Assembly: GCA_949316495.1 (NCBI GenBank)
Contig: OX439000.1
Location: forward strand, 68,373,070-68,437,069
Direction: 5' to 3'
DNA length: 64,000 nucleotides
Origin: Amphiduros pacificus
Taxonomy: Eukaryota; Annelida; Polychaeta; Phyllodocida; Hesionidae
Both the position numbers and the translations under genes were made by a program. Shown piece by piece: positions 15,883 through 27,000 of the stretch; the stretch's first letter is position 1, and every line of letters starts with the position of its first letter. Below the pieces are notes generated by a model. That model was not told the origin of the DNA. It made no database searches and worked only from the letters and a program-made list of their open reading frames with translations.

Positions 15883-16056
15883 CAAATTAGCTAGTTGACA
15901 ATTGTTATTTAAATCAGTTGACTCTGTTATGTAGCGAGATTATAAAGGTTCTCATTTGGAAAAATGTACATGGATAAGTTATTTTTGGCATAGCATTGTT
16001 AATTTCAATCCATTTTATGCCTTCAAGAATAACTTTTACTTCAAAGTTTCAACTAC
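15883..16056 (+). repeat. unnamed dispersed repeat, copy B
   Basis: This is the partner of 7818-7970 in the same orientation. It holds the shared 17-mer AAATCAGTTGACTCTGT at 15911-15927 and later similar phrases (GTTAATTTCAATCCATTTTATG and TTTTACTTCAAAGTTTCAACT). It has about 20 more bases than copy A, so the two differ by indels as well as substitutions. Confidence 0.6.
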
Positions 16057-16794
16057 ATATAATTTTTTCATTTTGCAAAATATAGTGAATCATGTACCAG
16101 AAAGGAGTTAATATTGACCTTATAGAGTGCGCCATACATACATCACAGCTAAAATTCACATATATACCATATTGAAGCAGATAGATGTAGCAAAGGTGAA
16201 AAAAGAAACCATGAAAAAACTAACTTCCTTTTGGCCCAGTTTGTAGATTAGGCAATTGATAAAATGTAAATGTCTCAATGTTGGGATGAAACTGAAATGT
16301 TCTGAGATGAGATATGAATATGTCCAGTGCATTTCACTGGTTCCAAGTATGTTCATTTACCTTCACCCATAGAAAGATTGCTCATTCAACATTTTGCCTG
16401 GATCCACACTTCCATACAAACAAGGACTATGCTTCACCCAGATATCATAAAAATGCATCAGTCCCAAACACATACCTGCTAACAACATTCATCTTAGTAT
16501 AGAGTCCATCAGATCAGTAAATTAATATTCCAAAACAATAATATTTATGATTTTCAAGTTGTGGTGATCTCAACAATTGACCATGTTAGTCATGTTGGAA
16601 TTCAATATGTCACATGTCACATGTATGTACAATTCAGATCGATCATGTTTTTAGTGCATAAAGCTATGATAAATAATACTGACGCTAAAACAATACATTC
16701 GCTGCGGCGCTCTATTTAACTTTTAATCCCTTACAACTGTTCCTTGCTCCACTGCTTCACCTCTGAAATCAGATATTATTATCTAAAACAAGTC
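16057..16794. other. AT-rich non-coding stretch
   Basis: I see nothing identifiable apart from a short CACATGT duplication near 16613-16625. Confidence 0.45.
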
Positions 16795-16930
16795 ATGCAT
16801 GTGATTCCCGAAGTAAAGCGAGTGCTCTCTTTGCACTCACTGTATTTGCTCTGTGCTGAGAGCACTCGCTTTACTTCGGGAATAACATGCATTAGCGCAG
16901 AGCAAATGCAGCTAGCACAAAGGGAGCACT
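16795..16930. mobile_element. foldback structure with nested inverted repeats
   Basis: Bases 16795-16829 and 16858-16892 are 35-base inverted repeats that match at 34 of 35 positions by eye (core ATTCCCGAAGTAAAGCGAG and its complement), separated by 28 bases. A second inverted pair overlaps it: 16821-16857 against 16894-16930, about 30 of 37 matches. Such nested palindromes are typical of foldback or MITE-like DNA transposons, but no target-site duplication or transposase is visible. The 11-bp array starts just to the right and shares the GCGCAGAGCAA text. Confidence 0.65.
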
Positions 16931-16934
16931 ATTA

Positions 16935-17061
16935 GCGCAGAGCAAGCGCAGAGCAAGCGCAGAGCAAGCGCAGAGCAAGCGCAGAGCAAGCGCAGAGCAA
17001 GCGCAGAGCAAGCGCAGAGCAAGCGCAGAGCAAGCGCAGAGCAAGCGCAGAGCAAGCGCAG
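16935..17061. repeat. 11-bp tandem array (GCGCAGAGCAA)
   Basis: About 11.5 nearly perfect copies of an 11-base unit. The unit also occurs once, with AATG following, in the foldback's right part at 16895-16905, so the array probably grew from the foldback sequence. On the minus strand it reads as an 11-residue Leu/Cys/Ala repeat, which I take as an artefact. Confidence 0.93.
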
Positions 17062-19439
17062 TTATCGCAAAGCAAGTGCTTTGCCATCTCAGCGGGACAT
17101 ACACATTGTCCACACCAAGGCTGTCATGCACAGTGAGGACTCCTAGCACACTTGGGTGACTTGGATGGCACTCTATAGTGACTCCAATGTTACTCTTCCT
17201 CTGCAAAGAGAGTGCCATGGACGCAGAGAGAACACCGTGGGAGGGCCGTGCTTGCGTTTTGCAAAACTTTTTAGTTCATTTTTTATGAACAATATTTCAG
17301 TCACACATCATGCCATTCCTCTGCATGTGATATACCAACTTTGCTTTTTTACTTTTGTAAAGAAATTTCATTCAGATATCATGCGATACCGTGCGTTTTG
17401 TCCAAATAGTCAACGCATAACAGACGCAGTTCTGGCGCAGTTCTAGTGTGACAGGTATATTGTATAAAACCATAGAAAGTTACTATTTGCCAAAACTTCG
17501 CGAGATGAACAAAAAAATGAAAGCGTGATACAAAAAGTAAACGATACAATTTAGTGTACGTTACAATATTTACATTTTGTTTTTGTTTTTTTCTGATTAT
17601 GTGTACCAACGACTATATTTAGGAATTAATGTATTCAACACATGAAATATTATTAAATTATAAACCTTTTCATTTGAAAAATTATAAACTTTTTCATTTG
17701 AAAATCGAAATATTGCCGTTTTAAGTAATATTTTTTTCATAATGATCGCAGTCTGTATTGTCAAGACTGCGAAAGCAATATTAGAAAGAGAAAGGAAAGT
17801 TCCACCTGTCTTCACACATAAACAGGAAATTGCGAAAGGTTCCTGAAGGAGTTTTGTGCAAGTGCAGGGATTTATGATCACCTGAAAATATGAGAAAACT
17901 GGCCTGGACTCAGAAGGTCATTGCAACACAGTCACTCATCTTAGGGTCTTATATTGCTTTTAACCTGTATCATTCTGTGCGTCTGGAAAATTTGTCTTGT
18001 TTTTATGCACATAAGCTGATTTACTAATATATTTGGGAAAAGTAAAAATGTTATTTGTTCTTTAGTGTCGACTCATTTGAGAATGTTGATTGTAACTAGA
18101 ACTATTCACCAATATTACGTTAAATCAATGGTACTGTCATATATGTTTCCAGTCTACGTGGCTTAAAGCCTCAATTCTCGGGTAACATGCTATAATTCAC
18201 CCTCTAATCGTGTAGCAGGCCCACCCAGGTTTCACGAACACAAACCATTATGGCATAGGCACACTATATCACATCAGGATAACTTAATAAAAAAGACCGA
18301 ATGTCACCCATTTGCGTTATTAAATGCCAATTCATCATCTGCGGTTGATCTATAATCATCATGAAATGAGCTACAAAAGAATAAAATCTATAAATACAGT
18401 ACGTTTTATGTTAAATAATAGGCTATCTAGATGGATCTTTCATTCAAGGACATCTGATACTGTCAATACTGTAAAATGAGATATAATCCTATATGATTAA
18501 TTTCTAGAATATCAAAAATATTCTAAAATATCAAAAATAAACACTCAGAATCTCACAGTACCTAATATTAAAAATTAATTAAAACTCTAAAAAACATGCA
18601 TGTATGAGATAATATTGTTCCAATAAAAAGATCTCCAAGCGTATTATAACAGTTAGAATGATAACAGTCAGCAAAACATTTACTACATATTGGGCTGATT
18701 CGATTCGCTTTATAGCATGATAGCTCATCACCGATATCAATATGACTGTGACATTTAAGAGCATCTTGATGTTGACCTCTGAGGAGGCACTGCCTTTATG
18801 TTTGTGATAAAAACCTCTTGTCAATCTAGAATGTTATTGGTCCCAACTCATCACTCACTCATGCAAGTATTATTGGATTTGATCAACTTCTGCAACACTG
18901 CACCCTCCGATGAATAAAATATAATGTGATTAGCTGTATTTCGACTCCTAGTCAAATACTAAAGTAGCTGTCAGCATGTCAGAGCAATTTGGCTTCAACG
19001 CAAAAACATAGTTTTAGGTGTGAAAGTTGTTAGACCAAAGCCTTCGTGACCAGTGATCATAGAAGATTTGGCACCCAACTGGTGGCTTGCCGAGTGACCT
19101 TTAAGGAGGTTGACGAAAACCTTGCACCCACTGGAGATGTCAAGCCCAAAATTACATCTTAGTGTTGATGGATTGGTTGAGCTGCAGGATTTTGTATCTC
19201 CATACTTTATGATTATCCCCAAACGATTATGCATTATATATATGCAACTTCACACAATAGAAATCAACGCATATTTCTATACTTTTTTCTTGGCAAATAT
19301 TTACTTGCACACTCTAAGCTGTTATAGTATGGAAAAAGAACTGGTCTTTTGTGAAATCCAAATGGTTTGCTGTTAAAGAACAATCAGGATTGAAGTGGGC
19401 CAGAATCCTGGACTATGTGTTGCAATCATAGATAAGTGG
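17062..19439. other. non-coding stretch
   Basis: Bases 17062-17450 are GC-richer and contain more GCAAAGCAAGTGCTTTGC-like and GCAGAG-containing text, so the foldback element may extend to here. A tandem duplication of ATTATAAACNTTTTCATTTGAAAA lies at about 17655-17705. The rest is AT-rich with nothing identifiable. Confidence 0.4.
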
Positions 19440-22400
19440 AATGGTGGTGGTTGCGAGTGATTGCTGACTCTCAGTGCCGGTGTTGTTCTCCAAGACTGCA
19501 GCCCATTTAGACGGCTGTTCTCATTCAGTTTGAAGCATGAGGTTCGGGGTCATAATCGAAGGAAACGGTTCAATAAAGACGGAAATAGTCCCCGATGTTT
19601 GAATATCTGCTGCTGTCACACATCACAAGATGCAGATGGATTGCCTCCGATTTATAACTACATGCATTGTTCTTCCTCGATGATAATGTTTGAAGACACT
19701 TAGTTTTGATGCAATGCTCTATACTGTAGCACCGCATACAGGAAGCGTTAAATAATGCTCTTAATTATGGACATTTATTCCAGAGAGGGCCCTTAAATGT
19801 CTAGAGATTGTTCTTAGTGATGGTGCTCATCGTGTTGTGTTAGCGACTATTGGCAGTTTTATTCAAGGTAGCCCAGCAGTCAGTGTTAAATGGTTTTTTG
19901 TGGTGATGTTATGCAATAATGATTTCAGCTCGGGGTGAGTTATCTACTGGAGACACAGATCAGTGCACAGGCAGGATGCTCGACGAATTCTATCACTGCT
20001 TGTGTTGCCTAAGATTTGAGAGTCCATTTAGGACTTAGTCGGCGAGATGAGGCATGGCGTCAGGTAAAGGGTATGATGGAGATGTTACACGTGGGCCTAC
20101 TCGGAGAAATGATGTGTCAAACGCTTGACATGTTTCCGATATATATGCACACTAGGAACGATGTGGTTGTACCGGACCTGCTGCCCATGCTCGGTGCGAA
20201 CACTCCGGTGTCATCAATCTTTGACATGGGTCCACGGTGAGTGCACCCACTTGCCGCCGAGTTTCCGTGTGACAGGCCCCGGCATCCAGCGGATCGTGAG
20301 CCCATATATGTGCCAATCGATGTACCCACCAAAGTACTGATAGTGCGCTCACAGTTTCGACGTGGCTAAACCACGATAAAATCTTAATATAGGAAATGCA
20401 TTGTGGGCGGTCTTGAGGGGTATGTTGGCCTGATGGGTGTAAGAGCTGCAGTGTTAGTTGTGGAGTCTTGGGGCAATAGTTGTGCTCTCTGATTGGGCAG
20501 GATATCGTGGATGAAGGCACATCAAACGGGTGTGGAATACCCGAGTGTGCTGGTTGTTGGACCATCAGTCATTGCCTATCAAACCCTGCAGTGTCATCGT
20601 GCACATACACTAATGGGCCTCGTGGCCAGAGCTCAAAGCTACTGCCAGCTTTATGTCGCGGCTCTCAGGCTGCCCTTCCGAGACCATCACAGACTTCACA
20701 TGACTTGGGCCGGGCGAGCTGCCACGGCCACGGCACGCTGAGGGGCGCAGGGCAGGCCTAGTTCCCCCCAACAGGCCACGCAGGCCACTCTATAACGGCA
20801 TTGTGGCGGGGCAGGCCTGGCGGATCGATGCCAGCATCTCGTCTGTCAAGTCACGTCGTGGCCGCCGCACAATTAGCCAGCTCCACCAGGTGTGTCCACC
20901 AAGCCTCATATCGCCAAGCCTTATTGCTACTTGCTGCCAGACCTACACGCGCAGCCCACGCCAAAACTCATAAACAACACCCCAGATATACTTTAATTAT
21001 CAAGGTGGCTATGGATTATGCTGGTGATACGAGGCAGCCACTACCCCTTTATGCGCAGACGCTCAGCGAGATCGAGTTGCAGCAAGTGTAATAGTTGCCG
21101 ACAACAGGAACTGTAGACGCGGTAAAGGCGTAACTGGCAAATCACATGGCCAAAGGTACTAGCAGCAGCCAGTCAATGTTTGGAGTTTAACACAGAAACA
21201 CACTCTGAAGGGAGTTCCACATTGCAATCGTCAGTCAGCACTACGAGACTATAGGTGAGTAACAATATTCATTTTAAGAACCATGTTTACCATTGACAAC
21301 TTTTCTATGTATGTATTCCCGTGGCCACCACAACGTACAGCGTCAGGGTTTCATTGCCTCAGAGATAACCGCTCCAAAAGGGAAACAGATTTTCCGGCTG
21401 AGCTTGCCTCCTCAATAACAGTGGAAGTCGGTACACAAGAGACGGGCAATTATCATTGCTTCCTGGCAGGGCAGGCCTTTAAAGAAGCCTTTGGTCATCC
21501 TTCTTCTGCCTACTGACAGGTATTGTCTGTTAGTTGAGCACAGCGGAATGCACGGCAACGTGACACGGTGGATAGAGCCGATTCTCTAGTGGTGTACCAT
21601 GTACACTGTGTCTGGGATGGGAGTGAGCTGGGGTGGCACACTCTCCACGGTGTTGTGCTTTGATTGATATCCTGTGTACTCGATCAGCACACAAAGCACA
21701 TGGATCTCATCCAATTCCAGGTAACACAGGCTTTCCATTCACATCCGACCGATTAAGCCTAGCCTCAACAGCAACATGTAAGAGAAAATGACGGGCGCTC
21801 TCCATCGCCTTGTTTTGCTGCGGCGTAACAAAACTAAATCGCGGTAAACAACATATCTAAAAACAATACCCCTCAAAAATTGTAACAGCTATAAAACGTC
21901 ATGTTGGTGTGATGACTGAACCGGGACACCACAGGAGCCTTGAATAAAGCTTGCCACACCACAAACCACAATGGGAATCTCAGTCAAGCTTTTACTGTTG
22001 TAAATGAGTTAGTATTCCCTCTTGACTTTCGGCAACGTGATACTTCATTTTTTGCAACAAATGGCAGGAAATGAGGTTTTAGGTGGCACATACAAAGGGT
22101 ACAATGGCTTTGTCATTGCATGGCCAATAACGAAAATGTTACCAGCAGATTCTAAGGTCAATTCGGTGTTTCATCTGACACATGATGATCTTACATTATG
22201 ACATTTAACACCTCCTCCTGACATTTATATCCGCCCCAGAGAATGACTACAGATAGATATATTGTCTCCTATAATTATTTTTTTCTCAATTTGTAAAGAA
22301 AACCTTTCTAGGGGATCTAAGGTGTTTTTTCATGAAGATGTTTTCCTGCTGACAACTTACAACGGCATAAAACGGAACCCTTCATGCCTAAACGACTTCT

Positions 22401-24060
22401 TCCATAATTGCAAAGCACTATTTTTGATGTTACATGCGGACACAAAAGGCTAGGAAGCTGCAGTTGAATAAGCCACTAATGACATTTCATCTCTGTGTGG
22501 AGTCCAATACAATGTTGTGGCTTTTATCTTTAATCTAAACTGTATAACACAATAGCTTTGAGGTAATATAAGTACAGACAACATTTACCGTCCACGGGAT
22601 TTTGAAATGAAAATGATACTGCTTTTATCGTTGATTGTTATTTGAAAAAGGGCTATAATTAGTCTCTAGCTGGAGTTACAAATTGTAGCGTATAGTGTTT
22701 AAGTGATAGATATTATATATCTTAAATGATAGAAGGCATAATGTACAAAGCATAAATGTGATATATCAGAGAAATAAATTCCACACAGTATAGGTATTCT
22801 GGCTGGCATAAGTTTGTCACGCTATAAGGGCCCTAATCATAGCTCTGAGATATAGTGTGTCAGCGGGCAGCCCATAGCGACGGTATCATTGCCTATTGCT
22901 ATATTTGGTCATTGGTGGATTATACTGCGCTCATATTGGATCAGGGCATGAAGGCAATGTTATATGAAATAAATGCAGTCGTGTAGGAGCTTTATAGAAT
23001 GGGCAACAGTGTGACGAAGCTGTTGACGTGAAAACTACCATTTGTTGTAGAGAGGTTGAGGGAGTCTGAGGACATAACCAGTATGGTGTGGATGATGGAG
23101 GTCACCCAAGCAGGAGATATCGTGCCCAACATTCATACATCATCGGATATGCCTCTTAATCCCCTATACTTGCCCACTGGAAAGGACCTGCCGCCAGAGG
23201 GGGTTGACAGCACGATGCCCTTACCATGACGCAGGCGGCTTTGTGCTGGTTGGCTGCAGGGTATACTGGAGGTAGGGAGGGAGAGAGGGTGGTCCATGCA
23301 TAGCCCAACAAGGCTCCATTACTGCGTTGTTTAGATCAAAGCCATGATCGGCATTAAGTGCTGATCTGTATGGGCAATGATCAAATCCCTCATTTCACGC
23401 CTCGATTCCACAGCCATTTCTTGTAGGTCTCGATCTCAGCAGGTCTTTATGCCACTTAATCACGCGCTTTACACTACTTAGCACTGCTTACAGGATGGTT
23501 AGCCGGTGGTGGAAGGCTTCAGAGCGCGCACCATTAAGCCAGGTTGTCTCACACTTTATTGGCCAGAGTGTCCCTTGCCTAAGAAGGAGCTGAGACCTCA
23601 CATTCAGTTTGGTATACTAATGACATCTTGTGGTCATCAAATATTCACCACAATTGATGGTTGATCATGCCTGGTGTGGCAGCGTGATTGCCAGGATTCA
23701 CCTAGTGCCACTATTACCATTCTGAGGGCCTCACAAATCCGCCGAGATGTTACACGGCAATCACATCCCGGTCACGCCGTTTTCTCTAATTATCGCAAAT
23801 TATGGAGATAGCGCAAAAGATTGGTGATTACCACCCTGGCCGTGGTCAATACACTTTGAATAGTGTGTGTGTGTGTGTGGTTGTGGGGCAGAAGTCCAGG
23901 ACTGGACAAGGCACGGTGAATATTGACGCTCCCTGCACTCGGTATCCATCAGACCATAGTGTCCATGAGCTGCGACCATCGACCCACGACTTCCTCCTCC
24001 AACCCACCATCAGAATGGACTTAATCACACAGGACAAACACCAAGACAGTCTTTCATGAT
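19440..24060. other. higher-GC block without an identified gene
   Basis: This block is clearly less AT-rich than the DNA on either side, most of all at about 20500-20960. It contains two open frames with a somewhat protein-like look. One is 20007-20234 on the + strand, bounded on the left by AAG and on the right by a GTGAGT donor. The other is 23032-23229 on the + strand, 65 codons. Neither has a domain I recognise. A short GT repeat lies at 23863-23879. The block could be relic coding or transposon DNA, or conserved non-coding sequence upstream of the lectin gene. Confidence 0.3.
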
Positions 24061-27000
24061 TGTGTGTACAATATAGCCATGTGTGCCTCTTTTTTGCACT
24101 TTAATTCTGTTTGTAATTATAGCAACGGCAGGTCTTGAGCAGTGAGCGTTGAGCAGTTTGATTATTGACCCACGGTTGTGCGAACACGTCTTCAAAGCTC
24201 GTCCAGATCTACAGCCTCTCATCTGTAATCGGACCATTGATGTCTTGCAACTCTCTCTGAGAGGAGCTTTATAATTTTCTAGGCAGGCTGTGGCAAATAC
24301 CAGCAATCGATGGTGGTGTAATTCATTCAGCATAGGATGAGATTACAGATCAGCGAGACTTACACCCTACACCTGCAACATTTTCGATTGGAAATTCATA
24401 CCAATTTAAGTGATAATTGTTTTGTGCAGTTGTCCTCACGCAATATGATCCGCCCAAGCCTCAGGGCAGGAGTGTGCATTCCTGAAAAGTCCCCACAACA
24501 AGTTCCTGTGTCAGAGATCGCTTCTTCCTCCTTACTGCCAGCACATTGGGTAAAATCCATAAAGTTTTCTCTGAAAGACACGCCTGTTACAAACACCCAT
24601 TTTGCTAAAAGATTATGGCCCATATCTTTTTCACTAAGACAAGTGCCAGCTAAAGCTTTTTCGGATTATATGGTTCAGAGCATAAAGAGTAAAAGAGTAT
24701 ATCGATCATATTTGGGTAATATTGAACTTCTAGAGAGTGAGACAGAAATGTGGGTAAGACTAGAAGGGGGACATAACTTGTGCATTGTAAAATCTCTTAA
24801 TCTGATTAAAATGTGAGGAATGGGTGTCGGTGAGAAGCAATCTCTCTTCGACTTCAGTGTGAAACATGACTGTTTCGTCAATGAGTGGGAATATGTAGCC
24901 GTTTTCTATGCCACAATCGATGGGTTTGACTCAATCTACGAGTGACAAAATGTTGGATCAATATGATGTAAAGTGTGAGGATTTAATATTTGCACGAGGA
25001 CTTGGGTGAAGATTTTGATACTAGTGGCAGGCTAGCAAAGGGTGTCGCCCTGGGAATGACGACATGGCCAGAGCCGTAGCCCGCAGCAGCCCCAGGATAA
25101 ACCCATAAGCCCTCATTTGATCCGGGGCTAGCTTGAGCTGCAGATGCCACACACTTGACTGTGGGCACTTGCTTGGCTGGTAAGTATGCAGTGTATTACC
25201 TTTAGTTGACAAAGCAGACCCTGTTACCTTCCTGTTGGCGAAACAGAAGCTTCTTAGACACTAAGTGGCAACCCAGAGCTTTATGGAGTGTACCATTGAT
25301 GTTTTTTTCAAACCTGAACTTGAAATAATATCACACACTGGAAATCGCAGATCAATCTATGGAGGGTCAGAAAAGGTCCTGATGGAATTGGACAAGTATG
25401 CTGATGTAGATAGGATCTGTTGACACCATTTAGCAGAATATATGTACTTGATTGAACACGGGTGAAACTGATCAAAGACGATTATGCTAAAGGCAACTCA
25501 TTTCCGGTTTCACACACACGCATACACACACACATACACACACACACACAAAGCACACTGGATAACACCAGTGAATTGTCTTCCTGTATTTCAAGGGTGT
25601 GGCTCGGTGTAGTTGTACTCATAATGTGGCTTGCAAACCACTGTTTTTTTGCCAATATCTGATGGAATTCAAACACAATGTGACAGATAGATATGAAACT
25701 TGGGGTGATGCGTAAACAAATTAATCAAATACCAACTTAAAAATAATCTACATGAAAACCATATGTTCTTAATGTTGTGACAATAGGTTTATTATTTCCT
25801 TTGTGTGCAATCTTTACCTGGAAAAGTAGCATTGTGCTTCATACAAAAATATATGCCCTCTCAACACAAAGCATGTAGTCTGTTTGAAGTCTGACATTTC
25901 TGATAGAACATAGGAGCAACATAGTGACTTGCTTATGTATCAGTAACAATATCTAGTCATCTCTCCTGAACAAAGAAACATACTAGACTCTGTATGGATT
26001 TGGTTCTTACATTATAATATGTCACGTTTTCTCTTATGGAATCTTTCCTTCACATATAAGATGTTGCATGCTACAGACACAGGTAAACATTTTTTACGAC
26101 TAATTATACACCAGATGAAAATCAAACGATAATCCTTTGTAGACGTTAAGTGATAAAAACTTACGTTGTGTTGATGAAAATGGAGGAACAAAAAGTATTG
26201 AGCCAATGTAATGCAGAATTGCTAATCGGTCTGGGAATTTGTTATGGGAAGTTTCAGTAAGGAAGGTAATATCCACTGTGGGATTAGCCCATAAGAAAGT
26301 CCAAACAAATTACGGTCCTTTTCCCAGAACAGCTTCTTTGCAGGGCGAATCGATCACAACTAACATCTAATATAAATCTATCAATAGTCGGGATATTTCA
26401 TTAACATGTGAAATTCCCACGCTGGCAGACCCGGCAGTGGAAAGTGTAACATGTTTGCCTCTCCATATTCCACCACAAAGAGCCAATATGAAGGCTTTTT
26501 ATTGATGGCTGTCCGTCTTGCAACAGATTTACACGAAACACCACAGCATACTGGGAATTAAAATATGAGTAAGGCGAAAGGTTGCGGCTAGCCAGTTGTT
26601 TCCAAAATAGCTTCAGGTTAACTGGGGACCACCCCCATCAAGCAATGTCAACAAATTATGACGTTTTCTTGCTGGTCTGCCCGAGGATTAGTTTCACTTA
26701 TTATAGACGTATGGGTGTTCTTGACTTTTTGGAGCTTGGTTTGGAAAATAGATGGCCATAAGGGATAGCTGTAGAGCATATCTAGCACATTGTTGCCCGT
26801 GTAGGGCAGGACGTGCACCGTATGCCAACCAACCCGCCTATCGCTCTTGCTCTTAGACATGTCAATTCTGTCTACAGCGATCGCTGGTAGGTGCAGGAAA
26901 GCTTCTCAAAGGGCCTGCGCATGGCCGTGAAACCAGAGCACGAAGACTGCTCAAGTTTTGTTTTGGCAACCCATTGAGGGCTCACTACGAGTGTTGACTG

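Noticed and set aside
16892-17218. Minus-strand 108-codon frame with an 11-residue Leu/Cys/Ala repeat
   Set aside because: It follows directly from the 11-bp tandem array (33 bases is three units) and has no start or domain context.
24337-24816. 159-codon + open frame
   Set aside because: No recognisable domain or conserved-looking motif, and no splice or promoter context; treated as chance.
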